Origin: Compostibacter hankyongensis
GTDB lineage: Bacteria > Bacteroidota > Bacteroidia > Chitinophagales > Chitinophagaceae
Assembly (NCBI RefSeq): GCF_039541075.1
Contig: NZ_BAABFN010000002.1
Coordinates: 620,001 to 684,000, forward strand
Length of the DNA: 64,000 nt
Reading direction: 5' to 3'
Shown here: in pieces, positions 8,624-17,200 of the stretch
Layout of the letters: each line of letters starts with the position of its first letter
Numbering within the stretch: the stretch's first letter is position 1
The notes under the pieces: model-generated
Database searches by the model: none
The model's input: only the letters and a program-made list of their open reading frames with translations
What the model was told of the DNA's origin: nothing
Made by a program: the position numbers and the translations under genes

Positions 8624-10759
8624 TCAGGATTTTACCGCCACAGATAGTACGGAGAAGGCCGTGGGACGGCAGACCGATACTTCCACACGCTCAATCGCGG
8701 GAGTGCTGAGGGTAAAGGTATGTCCGCCGGAAGCGCCCGGAGCAATATCGGGAAGGGAATATTCCGCTTTTTCGAGGGGTATGCCCTGTTCTCCGTATGC
8801 AATGCAGCGCAGCACATATCCCCGCAAGGTATACGCAGGTATGGCCTTCCGCGAAGTAAAGGAAACTTTGAGGGCCTGCCCGTCCAGTGCAGCGGAAAGG
8901 GTTTCCACCGGTGAAGATTCCTTCCGGAGCGCCGCATGGGAAGGATGCGGATCACCGAGCAGGTTTACCACGCCGTGGACCCGCTGCTTCATCACGCCCA
9001 TACCCTTATCTCCCACATGGGTCCGGTAGTCGTTATAACAGAAAAAGATCAGCCCGCCCACATAATCATGCTTCCGGAATACGGCATTGTGCGTCTGCAT
9101 GATGCGGATCAGCTTTTCATCCCCTTCTTTACGGTCCGGGGTACAGCGGCACCAGCCATATTCCGAGATCACGATAGGTTTGTCCGGGAATGCGTGGTGG
9201 ATCTCTTCGAGATTCTTTTCCATATCCGCAACGGTACCTTTGTACCAGCTTTCATAGTATTCGTTCCACTCCACGAAGTCCATCAGTTCGGAAACATCCT
9301 TTTCCGGGGTTTTCTGTAACGAGTTGGAAGCATAGGAGCATAAGCGGTGAGGATCCAGCTTCTTGGCCCCCTTCAGCATGTTGGCGGCAAAATGATAGGC
9401 CGGCGGATTCTGCCCGCCGATCTCGTTACAAAGCCCCCAGGAGAAAACACAGGGATGGTTGTACTCCCGGTGGATCTGTTCCTCCAGCTGTTCCAGCCCG
9501 TTTTGCATGATGTCCGCATCGGGCTGCTCGCTCATGCCTTTAAAGGTAGCGGCGCCCCATGTCGGCACTTCCAGCTGTATGAGTATGCCATGGCGGTCGC
9601 AGAAGTCCAGCACCCGCTTATCCTGTTGCCAGTGCACACGGGTAAAGATGCAGTTGAGCTCCTTCATATCCCGGTGATCGTGCTCGATCCAGTGACCGGG
9701 CTCGGCCATTCCATAGTCCGGATTGCTGCCGCCCATGCGCTCCACGCCCATCAGCCATACTCGTTCCCCGTTGAGATAAAAACCTGCATTTTTCACCTCG
9801 GTTTTCCGGATGCCGAAGGTGGTGACATAGCTGTGTACCCAAACGCCGTCGGCGTAGAGGTCGAATGTTGCGGTATACAGATGAGGATGGTCAAAATGCC
9901 AGAGGTTGGGTTGCTGCAGGGTCTTCTCCGGGAAGCTGATCTCCCGGCTTTCCCCGGCTCCAAGCTGGGATGGCCGGCGGGGCGACTGCAGCACGACGCG
10001 GCCCGTTTCTTCTTCGGCTATCGTATAAGCGGCTTCCAGCCGCACACTTTTTCCTGAGGCATTTTTTACCAGGCCGAGCACGGCGATACCGGCCGTCTTC
10101 CTGCCGATATCCGGCAGAGCGGTAACCTGGATACGTTCCACATATACCGGCTCGGTAACGTGCAGGCTTACAGGTCGGGTAATGCCGCCGTCGGCGGCCC
10201 AGTCGTAAGAGCGGTTGCGCGGCAGCATCCTGTCGTCAAAATGATTGTCAGCCATGACCACCAGCGTATTTACTGCATCCGGCTTTACCGCTTTGGTAAG
10301 GTCAATAAAAAACGCCGTATAACCTTTACGGGTATGCCCGCCGACTTCGGTACCATTCAGCCATACCCTTGCAGTATGGTATACGGCTTCAAATTCGATG
10401 CGGATCGTTTTGCCTTTCCATTCGCCAGGAACGCTGAATGTCTTCCGGTACCAGCAAACTCCGAAATAATCATTGTGCTCCGGCGTGATCTGCCAGGTAT
10501 GCGGCACCGTTACCGTGTCCCAGTGTCCGCCGGTGGCCGCAGACTTGTACCAGCCCCCGGAAACGCCCTGTTGATCTGGATCAGTCCTGAATTGCCAGCT
10601 TCCATTGAGAGAAAACACCAGCTCTCCTTTATTTTGCTGCGGCAGCACGCCGCCTTCTGCCTCATCCTTAAACAAGGCGGAAGAAAACGGCAATACGGTC
10701 AGGGCACCTGTGCCACCCAGATTCTTTAAAAAACTTCTGCGGGAAGACATATCGGACAT
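8624..10759 (-). CDS. glycoside hydrolase family 2 enzyme (beta-galactosidase-like), Tat signal
   Basis: A 711-residue GH2 protein. It begins with a twin-arginine signal (SRRSFLKNLGG), so it is probably exported folded. A sugar-binding jelly roll follows (SLNGSWQFRTD, WYRKTFSVP, ARVWLNGTEVG), then an immunoglobulin-like domain and the TIM barrel. The acid/base Glu is in GLCNEIGG (about residue 444) and the nucleophile Glu in VISEYGW (about 530). The family includes beta-galactosidases, beta-glucuronidases and mannosidases; the exact sugar is uncertain. The start could equally be the ATG at 10750. A copy of the shared operator-promoter lies 70-133 bp upstream, which suggests co-regulation with PULs 2 and 3 though it stands alone. 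Confidence 0.9.
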   Translation of the reverse strand: MSDMSSRRSFLKNLGGTGALTVLPFSSALFKDEAEGGVLPQQNKGELVFSLNGSWQFRTDPDQQGVSGGWYKSAATGGHWDTVTVPHTWQITPEHNDYFGVCWYRKTFSVPGEWKGKTIRIEFEAVYHTARVWLNGTEVGGHTRKGYTAFFIDLTKAVKPDAVNTLVVMADNHFDDRMLPRNRSYDWAADGGITRPVSLHVTEPVYVERIQVTALPDIGRKTAGIAVLGLVKNASGKSVRLEAAYTIAEEETGRVVLQSPRRPSQLGAGESREISFPEKTLQQPNLWHFDHPHLYTATFDLYADGVWVHSYVTTFGIRKTEVKNAGFYLNGERVWLMGVERMGGSNPDYGMAEPGHWIEHDHRDMKELNCIFTRVHWQQDKRVLDFCDRHGILIQLEVPTWGAATFKGMSEQPDADIMQNGLEQLEEQIHREYNHPCVFSWGLCNEIGGQNPPAYHFAANMLKGAKKLDPHRLCSYASNSLQKTPEKDVSELMDFVEWNEYYESWYKGTVADMEKNLEEIHHAFPDKPIVISEYGWCRCTPDRKEGDEKLIRIMQTHNAVFRKHDYVGGLIFFCYNDYRTHVGDKGMGVMKQRVHGVVNLLGDPHPSHAALRKESSPVETLSAALDGQALKVSFTSRKAIPAYTLRGYVLRCIAYGEQGIPLEKAEYSLPDIAPGASGGHTFTLSTPAIERVEVSVCRPTAFSVLSVAVKS

Positions 10760-10788
10760 TTATACGTTATTAAATGTGCAGTGAAGAT

Positions 10789-10813
10789 GCAGGCCGTTCT
10801 ACTTCCGGCCTGC
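10789..10813 (-). other. hairpin in the GH2-711 leader
   Basis: Perfect 8-bp inverted repeat GCAGGCCG / CGGCCTGC around a 9-nt loop. It lies just downstream of the inferred start of the GH2-711 transcript, so it may be a 5' stabilising stem-loop. No U-tract follows, so it is not a convincing terminator. Confidence 0.45.
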
Positions 10814-10828
10814 CCGGTAATTTCGGTT

Positions 10829-10892
10829 CAAAAATAAACCAAGGGGCCGCCCCGTAAATAGGGTATATTATTTAAATAATGGACTATCTTAT
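10829..10892 (-). promoter_or_regulatory. AraC-type operator-promoter module A (for GH2-711)
   Basis: Read toward GH2-711: a distal half-site ATAAGATAGTCC (10892-10881) and a proximal half-site ATAATATACCC beginning 21 bp further. Then 24 nt, then the -7 box TATTTTTG (10836-10829). TTTA sits at the -33 position. The distal half-site contains the stop codon of the deacetylase gene upstream. Confidence 0.7.
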
Positions 10893-12247
10893 GATTTCCC
10901 GGGAGACGGCTGCTGCCGGATCAGACGTATGGGAGTACGTCCGGGCCGCACCGGATAAAGGACATAATTTCCTGTTTCATCTTTTTGCACCTTTACGGTG
11001 ATATGCCGCCCGCCCTGGATGACCCGTGCATGCTTCCAGCTTTCCGGCACATAGGTTTTCAGGGTCAGCGGCACATCGTAAACGGCGGTATCCGGTGAGT
11101 GACGAAGGGTAAGGACAATCCCGTCTTCCTGCAGGCGGGACAGCACGCCGGTGTTCATTCTTTCCCGCATGTACCGCGCCACATCTCCGAAGGTGGCTAT
11201 CCAAAGACTGTCTTCACTGCGCCTGATGTACCGGAAATACGCTTCCAGGGTGTGATGGGTCAGCGGTTCCCAACCCAGTCCGTCTATTCCGTGAAAGACG
11301 AGCACCAGCCAGATATTATCGTGCGCCAGTACCGTATCCACCCACGATTGCATCAGGGTATAAGGAGTAGCCGTCAGCGGACCCCGCTGCCACTGTACGT
11401 ACTCCCGGTCTGAAATACCCGGCGGATCTTTATAGCCCCGGTTGATCTCTTTGAGATAAGGATCGGTCATCCGGTTTCGCAATGCGGGATAAAAAGGCAG
11501 CGCATACTTCATCGCACGGGGATGTTCGATGCCAAAGGGTATCTCCGCATCAAAGGTATGTCGCCTGCCGAGATGGTTCCGGATATCTTCCCGGCTCTTT
11601 CCCAGCTCATAGGCGATGTTGGCCGTGTCCAGCACGGCGAGATGGGTATGGGTGACCGTATGGCTCGAAAACTCATATCCGCGGGCAGCATAGGCGCGGA
11701 GGCTGTCCCAGCTGAGACCTTTTTCGTCGCTTATCTCCATACTATACTCCGTTCCCGGCTTCAGACGCCGCGACCGGATCGCAGCATACAGGGTGTCCAT
11801 GACCCGGTAAGCCGCCTCTTTCTTATCCCTTTCAAACAGACCCGCGCTCCTGTCGTAATAAGCCAGGGCGCCTTTGTAGCCCAGATACCGCGCTGCCGAG
11901 ATACGTTCGAAATAATTTTCATTACCGGTCGGCACTGTTGCGCTTTCGAGGATGATGTTCCGGACCGGACGGCCGATAAATTTTCCCGGATACGCCGAGC
12001 CGGCAATGGGTCCGGTAATGATATAGAAGGTGGCCGGTATATGAAGCCGCTCCATTACCGGCAGGGCATAGCGAAACTGGTTCCGGTTACCATCGTCATA
12101 GGTAATGGAGACAGCGCCGCGTTTTCCATCCGGCCAGCGGGTGATCTCCGTGCGCCCGGTTATCTCGTCCCGTTCCGAACAGGCGCCGAACAGGATGATC
12201 AGGAAAAGTAAGGGAAGGATATGCCGGAGGAGATGGGAATAAATCAT
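10889..12247 (-). CDS. polysaccharide deacetylase family protein (CE4/NodB fold)
   Basis: A 452-residue putative lipoprotein (signal core LLPLLFLIILFGACSE). The NodB domain starts after it: AVSITYDDGN near residue 50 carries the Asp pair of motif 1, and SSHTVTHTHLAVL near 197 is the metal-binding His-x-x-x-His motif. CE4 enzymes remove N- or O-acetyl groups from glycans using a divalent metal. The length beyond the NodB core (residues about 340-452) suggests an extra C-terminal beta domain. It is divergent from the siderophore receptor. Its stop codon lies inside operator A of the next gene, so separate transcription of the two is likely. Confidence 0.85.
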   Translation of the reverse strand: MIYSHLLRHILPLLFLIILFGACSERDEITGRTEITRWPDGKRGAVSITYDDGNRNQFRYALPVMERLHIPATFYIITGPIAGSAYPGKFIGRPVRNIILESATVPTGNENYFERISAARYLGYKGALAYYDRSAGLFERDKKEAAYRVMDTLYAAIRSRRLKPGTEYSMEISDEKGLSWDSLRAYAARGYEFSSHTVTHTHLAVLDTANIAYELGKSREDIRNHLGRRHTFDAEIPFGIEHPRAMKYALPFYPALRNRMTDPYLKEINRGYKDPPGISDREYVQWQRGPLTATPYTLMQSWVDTVLAHDNIWLVLVFHGIDGLGWEPLTHHTLEAYFRYIRRSEDSLWIATFGDVARYMRERMNTGVLSRLQEDGIVLTLRHSPDTAVYDVPLTLKTYVPESWKHARVIQGGRHITVKVQKDETGNYVLYPVRPGRTPIRLIRQQPSPGKS

Positions 12248-12263
12248 CGGTATTTCTTTATCT

Positions 12264-12287
12264 GAGAATGGAATTTAAGCCATTCTC
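12264..12287. promoter_or_regulatory. palindrome in the deacetylase/siderophore-receptor intergenic region
   Basis: Perfect 8-bp inverted repeat GAGAATGG / CCATTCTC with an 8-nt spacer. It lies 17 bp upstream of the deacetylase start, where a dimeric repressor could bind or a leader hairpin could form. It does not match the six-copy operator. Confidence 0.35.
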
Positions 12288-12362
12288 CGCATATTTGACG
12301 CTTCCGGTCCGTTATCTTTTGCCGTCACATATCTTTTACCTTCACAAAATCATCTGCCTTAA

Positions 12363-12431
12363 AAATTTCCGGATCGCCGTGGAGAAATTCCGGATCGGAT
12401 CAGGCGCTGCCTGGGCGATGCATTACCTTTG
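12363..12431 (+). promoter_or_regulatory. siderophore-receptor promoter with tandem 21-bp repeat
   Basis: TACCTTTG at 12424-12431 matches the -7 box TAnnTTTG, but no TTTG is found at -33, as in activator-dependent promoters. Just upstream are two direct repeats, AAATTTCCGGATCG (12363-12376) and AAATTCCGGATCG (12385-12397). Their common TTCCGGATCG cores are 21 bp apart. The second repeat ends 26 nt before the -7 box, close to the 24 nt seen in the AraC-type modules. Confidence 0.5.
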
Positions 12432-12506
12432 CGCCCGATCAGGATTTATATGTACCTGCGCCCGGCATATCCTGCCGCCGCGGCCGGGTAACCAAACAAA
12501 TACATT

Positions 12507-15008
12507 ATGAATTATTTTACCGCTTTCGCCTGCGTGATCTGCATTGCCCTCTGCTGTCATACCCCGACCGCCCGCGCCCAGCAACCCGGTTCACCGGACC
12601 GTGGCGTGATCTCCGGCCATGTCACCGATGCCGGAGGCAATCCCCTTCCGGGAGCCAGCGTGTACCTGGAAGAAACGGAGCAGTCCGTCACCACAGACGA
12701 CCGGGGCAGCTACCGGCTGTCCGGAATACCCGAAGGAACCTATACGCTGACCGCCACCACCATAGGGTTTGCGCGGCAGACACGTACCGTATCCCTGCAG
12801 GCCGGAGAAAGCCTTCGTACGGACCTCTCGCTGCGGGCCGCTACGGCCGCCCTCCAGGAAGTGGAGGTGATCGGACGAAGCGAGAAGAGCTATAAAAACA
12901 CCTTTTCTTTTTCCGGTACCAAAACGGAGACCGCCCTGAAATACATTCCCCAGGCCATCAGCTATGTGACCAAGGAAGTCATCCAGGACCAGCAGGCTTT
13001 CCGGACCATGGATATCGTAAAAAACGTCAGCGGGCTCAACGTGTTCTCCACCAACAATTACGATTTTACCCTGCGCGGATTCCGCACGCACGATGTGCTG
13101 CTCAACGGGCTGCGACTGACCGGCGACGGCTGGAACCAGTCTGTGCTGCCCAATGTGGAACGGGTAGAGGTCATCAAGGGACCGGCCTCGGCGCTCTTTG
13201 CCAATACCGATCCCGGCGGCACCATCAATATTGTGACCAAAAAGCCGCTGGACGAGAACCGGAAGGCCCTGAACTTTGCCACGGGGAGCTACAATACCTA
13301 CCGCCTGGCTGCGGATTTTACCGGCCCGATGAACAAGGAAAAAACACTGCTGTACCGTCTTAACCTGGCCTATCAGAACGCCGGCTCTTTCCGCAAGCTG
13401 CAGGGCGGACAGAATGTAGTGGCCGCTCCATCCGTCTCGTTTATACCCGATGACAAGACCCGGGTCAATTTTGACCTGGTCTATTCGCTGTCGCTGGGAC
13501 GGCTGGACCGGGGACAACCGATCTTCGGCGCATCCGCCGGTACAAAGCTGAACTCCACACCCATCAGCTTTGCGATCGGAAAAGAAAATGATTTTGAAAA
13601 CGAGACCTTCCTGAACGCCACCCTTTCCCTGCAACGGAAAATATCGGATCATATCACGTTTAATGCATCTTACCTCAAATCGCTGTACCACGAAAGCCTG
13701 CTGGAGCACCGCACGGCCAACCGGTATGCCATGGATGCCGACGGCGACCCCGTGCCCACCCTCATGGAGATGCAGACCACCCGACGTCTGGACGAGGATT
13801 ATACTGATAACCTTTCCTCCTATTTCGTATTCGATTTCAATACCGGCCCCCTGAAACACAAAATTCTGGCAGGCTATGACCATATCAATTATATCTCTCC
13901 CGACGGCAACTCCACCTACAATGCCTATGGATTCATCAATGCGGACTCCACCGGCATTGTGCTGACCCCGGCCGGAAAACCGGCAGCCTATGATCCGGAA
14001 CAGCGGTCGCGATACCTCATCCGGAATAATATGCCGGTACCGAACGTACCTTATTTCAACCTGGAGAACCCGGACTATTCCTTCAGCGATATCTCCCGGT
14101 ATTTCAATACGAGCGAGGCGATCGCACCGGCGCGTTATTATGTCAACAGCGTATATGTCCAGGAACAGCTCCAATGGGGGAAAATACGCGCCCTGCTCGG
14201 CTTCCGCCAGGAATTTTATACCGATCTGCTGAACTATACCCGGAAAGACGAGCAAACGGTAAACCAGCATGCGTTCATACCGCGTATCGGCCTGGTCTAC
14301 ACGCCGGTTGAGGCGATAAGCCTCTACGGCACCTTTACGGAAGGCTATCAGCCGCAGGACGCCGCTACCATAGGCGATCCCGAACGGTACGGCGGACCGT
14401 TCGACCCCCTGATCTCCAACATGGTGGAAGCAGGCGCCAAAACAGAGCTGTTCCGGAAACGCCTGGCCCTGAACCTTGCGGTGTACCGCATTGAGGAAAA
14501 CAACGTGCTGCAGAACGCCAATGCCCCCGGCAATCCCGACCAGCTGCGGCAGATCGGACAGCAAAGATCGGAAGGCATAGAGCTGGACGCATACGGACAA
14601 GTCACGCACAACTTCAGCCTTACCGCTAACTTTGCCTACAACAAAGCCACCGTTACCCGTTCGGACAACCCCGATGAAATCGGAGAGCAGCTGCCCAATG
14701 CGCCACGGGCCCAGGGCGGCTTCTGGGCAAAATATCTCTTTGACGGCAAGGCGCTGAAGGGTCTGGGCATCGCGCTGGGCAGTAATTTTGTCACCCGGCG
14801 GAATACGCTGGATGCCAAGACCAACCTGCAGCTTCCCGGATATATTGTGGCGGACGGGGCGCTTTATTATACCGTTGATAAATTCCGGCTCTCGGTGAAC
14901 CTGAACAATATCTTTAACAAAACGCACTGGCTGGGGGGGTATGACTATAACCGTCTCTTCCCCGGCACTCCGCGGAATTTCCTGGTCGGCGTCGGATATA
15001 CTTTTTAA
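12507..15008 (+). CDS. TonB-dependent siderophore receptor
   Basis: An 833-residue outer-membrane receptor importing ferric siderophores. Signal peptide 1-24 (ending ARAQ); carboxypeptidase-like regulatory domain about 33-115 (ISGHVTDAGGNPLPGASV); TonB-box-like ALQEVEVIGR; plug with QAISYVTKEVIQDQ, FTLRGFRTHDVLLNG and VEVIKGPASALFANTDPGG, typical of the FhuA/FoxA/FpvA class; beta-barrel ending FPGTPRNFLVGVGYTF with the terminal aromatic. It is 3 bp upstream of a PepSY membrane protein, a common iron-uptake pairing. No SusD partner follows, consistent with iron rather than glycan uptake. Confidence 0.94.
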   Translation: MNYFTAFACVICIALCCHTPTARAQQPGSPDRGVISGHVTDAGGNPLPGASVYLEETEQSVTTDDRGSYRLSGIPEGTYTLTATTIGFARQTRTVSLQAGESLRTDLSLRAATAALQEVEVIGRSEKSYKNTFSFSGTKTETALKYIPQAISYVTKEVIQDQQAFRTMDIVKNVSGLNVFSTNNYDFTLRGFRTHDVLLNGLRLTGDGWNQSVLPNVERVEVIKGPASALFANTDPGGTINIVTKKPLDENRKALNFATGSYNTYRLAADFTGPMNKEKTLLYRLNLAYQNAGSFRKLQGGQNVVAAPSVSFIPDDKTRVNFDLVYSLSLGRLDRGQPIFGASAGTKLNSTPISFAIGKENDFENETFLNATLSLQRKISDHITFNASYLKSLYHESLLEHRTANRYAMDADGDPVPTLMEMQTTRRLDEDYTDNLSSYFVFDFNTGPLKHKILAGYDHINYISPDGNSTYNAYGFINADSTGIVLTPAGKPAAYDPEQRSRYLIRNNMPVPNVPYFNLENPDYSFSDISRYFNTSEAIAPARYYVNSVYVQEQLQWGKIRALLGFRQEFYTDLLNYTRKDEQTVNQHAFIPRIGLVYTPVEAISLYGTFTEGYQPQDAATIGDPERYGGPFDPLISNMVEAGAKTELFRKRLALNLAVYRIEENNVLQNANAPGNPDQLRQIGQQRSEGIELDAYGQVTHNFSLTANFAYNKATVTRSDNPDEIGEQLPNAPRAQGGFWAKYLFDGKALKGLGIALGSNFVTRRNTLDAKTNLQLPGYIVADGALYYTVDKFRLSVNLNNIFNKTHWLGGYDYNRLFPGTPRNFLVGVGYTF

Positions 15009-15011
15009 ACC

Positions 15012-16181
15012 ATGCACCGGCTGAGGAAGATATCCGGAATATTGCACCTGTGGATCGGGCTGATCACCGGTATCGTTATCCTGCTGGTGTCCCTGAGCGG
15101 CTGCCTGCTGGTCTTCGAGGAGCCGCTTTTCAACCTGATACACCCGGGGCTGGTGTATACTCCGGCTGCAGGAGGGAGCACCCGGCCCCTGTCGGCGCTG
15201 ACCGCGACCGCCCAAAAAGCGCTGGGCCCCGGCAAGCCGGTCAATACGATAACCATTTATCCGGATCCGGACCGGTCCTTTGTCTTCGGCGCATCGGGTA
15301 GCGGTAAAAATCACAGCACGCACCGAACGGCCTTCGACCAGGTGGATTACCTGGATGAGGTCTACGTGGACCCTTATACGGGCAAGGTGCTGGGACAGAT
15401 CGACCGGAAGCACGAGTTTTTTACGGTCCTGCTGTGGCTGCACCGGTATCTGTTGCTCTACCCCAGTGTCGGCCGCCCCATCGTGGGCATCTCTACCCTG
15501 CTTTTCCTCGTATTGCTGCTGACGGGTGTTGTGCTCTGGTTCCCCAGGAACCGCGGGGCGCGCAAGCAACGTTTCCGCATCCTGTTGCGGGCACGCTGGC
15601 GCCGGGTCAACTATGACCTGCATGCCACAGGCGGCTTCTATGTGCTGCTGCTGGGCGCAGTCATGGCAGTAACCGGGCTTACCTGGTCCTTCAAATGGTG
15701 GGAAAGCGGTATCTACAGATTGCTCGGAACGGACCGGCCCCTGAGCGTAAAGAGAGAACAGCTTCCCGTGGCATCCCGGCCTGCCGCCGATATCCGCCCG
15801 CTGGACATCGCCATGCGGTCGGTATACGGCAAAGCGCCCCGGTTTGAGCAGATCAGCATTGACCTGCCTCAAAAAGCCAACCAGCCTATTATGGCCATTG
15901 TCCAGGTAAGCAGCGGAACCGGCTGGAGGGTGGTGGACTATTACTATTATCACAGCATTACCGGGCAGCTGACCGGACAGTTCCTCCAGGGCGATAAGTC
16001 ACTGGGGCAGAAATGGCGTAACACCAATCTCTATATCCATACCGGTAATGTCTATGGCCTTCCCGGCCAGATACTGGCTTTTCTGGCCAGCCTTGTATGC
16101 GCCTCCCTCCCGCTGACCGGCTTTCTCGTGTGGTACGGGCGGAAGAACAAGGAGAAGAAACGAAGAGCGGCTATCCTTTAG
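15012..16181 (+). CDS. PepSY-associated TM helix protein (iron-uptake inner-membrane protein)
   Basis: A 389-residue inner-membrane protein of the PiuB/PepSY_TM family. Helices: about 12-36 (LWIGLITGIVILLVSLSGC), 155-178 (GISTLLFLVLLLTGVVLWF), 207-228 (GGFYVLLLGAVMAVTGLTW) and near 350-375. The periplasmic segments are of PepSY type (DEVYVDPYTGKVLGQIDRK). Members usually sit beside siderophore receptors and are thought to help reduce or release iron from imported siderophores. It begins 3 bp after the receptor, so the two form an operon. The K/R-rich tail (GRKNKEKKRR) is probably cytoplasmic. Confidence 0.88.
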   Translation: MHRLRKISGILHLWIGLITGIVILLVSLSGCLLVFEEPLFNLIHPGLVYTPAAGGSTRPLSALTATAQKALGPGKPVNTITIYPDPDRSFVFGASGSGKNHSTHRTAFDQVDYLDEVYVDPYTGKVLGQIDRKHEFFTVLLWLHRYLLLYPSVGRPIVGISTLLFLVLLLTGVVLWFPRNRGARKQRFRILLRARWRRVNYDLHATGGFYVLLLGAVMAVTGLTWSFKWWESGIYRLLGTDRPLSVKREQLPVASRPAADIRPLDIAMRSVYGKAPRFEQISIDLPQKANQPIMAIVQVSSGTGWRVVDYYYYHSITGQLTGQFLQGDKSLGQKWRNTNLYIHTGNVYGLPGQILAFLASLVCASLPLTGFLVWYGRKNKEKKRRAAIL

Positions 16182-16191
16182 GAAATACCAT

Positions 16192-16212
16192 CCGGAAGCA
16201 TCCCGCTTCCGG
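16192..16212. terminator. GC-rich hairpin between convergent genes
   Basis: 8-bp inverted repeat CCGGAAGC / GCTTCCGG with a 5-nt loop, 11 bp after the PepSY gene and between two convergent genes. No T-tract follows, so termination is plausible from position only. Confidence 0.4.
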
Positions 16213-16248
16213 CGAGGAAGAACAGATTCATCGGCGGATTTCAGAAAA

Positions 16249-17133
16249 CTACTGCCAGGCATTTTTGATGACGGCAGCCTGTGCCGCGCCGGCCGGCGGC
16301 AAGCCGTACATGGCTTCCAGCGTACGCAGCACGCTATAATGGTTGATGGAGTCGGCATACTCACCGGGTTGTACCATGGGTCCGACAAAAAGCGTGGGAA
16401 TATGATTGTCCGGCGTGAAATCATCTTCGTCAAAAGTAAGGATCAGCAGGCTGTTGTGCGTTTTGGCCCAATCCACATATCTGGAAAGATGATCTTTCAG
16501 CCAGCGGTCTGCACGTTGTATAGCGGCAGTATCGCCGTCGATCCAGGTATTGTGCATATCGTTGCCCTGGTTGGGGATCACAAAGGACAGCGTGGGCAGG
16601 CTGTCAAAGTCCGAGGGAAAGCTGCTCAGCGGCAGGTTGGTGGATGCGGGCAGGCCGTTTTCCTTATTGCCCTGCCAGTTCACCCAGGGCGCATGCTTAC
16701 GGGCATAGGAATATCCTTTTACCTGCTCATAGCTGCATTCAAGGAAACCCTCGCCGGGCAATGTCTCTGAATAACCGGCAAAGGTATATCCCGCTTTTAT
16801 CAGCGAGGCTCCGAGATTGGGCGTGGTATAGGGCGTTGAATCCTTCAGGCATTCGTCGCCCTTGATCCCCTGCAGCCCGCCGGAAAAAAATGCCACATAG
16901 TTGGGTTGGCTGGGATGAGTAACGCCATGGGAATTGGTAAAGAGCGCACCTTCCTTCGCCAGCTGATTAATATAAGGCGCATTTCCCGTACCGATGACCT
17001 GGTTGTACCCATGATTTTCTTCTATAACGATCACGATATGGTCGGGACGGGGAGGGTGATTTTTTACCCCGCAGGAAGACAGGGCGGCGAGAGAAAGGGC
17101 GGCAAAAAGTACCGGTATTCCGGGCTGTTTCAT
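16249..17133 (-). CDS. secreted acid-phosphatase/phospholipase C-type phosphoesterase lipoprotein
   Basis: A 294-residue phosphoesterase-family protein (the AcpA/phospholipase C superfamily). The ATG at 17133 gives a clear lipoprotein signal (ALSLAALSSC, Cys 21); a longer frame upstream lacks one. Family motifs: VIVIEENHGYNQVIG (metal site), GVTHPSQPNYVAFFSG (catalytic region), QGNDMHN and LILTFDEDDF (metal-binding Asp/Glu). It hydrolyses phosphate esters outside the cytoplasm; the substrate is unknown. It starts 67 bp after GH59, so it may be the last gene of PUL 2 or have its own promoter. Confidence 0.85.
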   Translation of the reverse strand: MKQPGIPVLFAALSLAALSSCGVKNHPPRPDHIVIVIEENHGYNQVIGTGNAPYINQLAKEGALFTNSHGVTHPSQPNYVAFFSGGLQGIKGDECLKDSTPYTTPNLGASLIKAGYTFAGYSETLPGEGFLECSYEQVKGYSYARKHAPWVNWQGNKENGLPASTNLPLSSFPSDFDSLPTLSFVIPNQGNDMHNTWIDGDTAAIQRADRWLKDHLSRYVDWAKTHNSLLILTFDEDDFTPDNHIPTLFVGPMVQPGEYADSINHYSVLRTLEAMYGLPPAGAAQAAVIKNAWQ

Positions 17134-17200
17134 AGCAATATTTTTGAAGTGTAAGGTAAGGAACAAACAACAATCACTGAAGCAGGACACAAAAAAATAA

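Noticed and set aside
12591..15953. A 1120-codon open frame on the minus strand antisense to the siderophore receptor and PepSY gene
   Set aside because: It has no recognisable domain and low-complexity composition, and it is fully opposite two well-supported genes. It is a by-product of codon bias.
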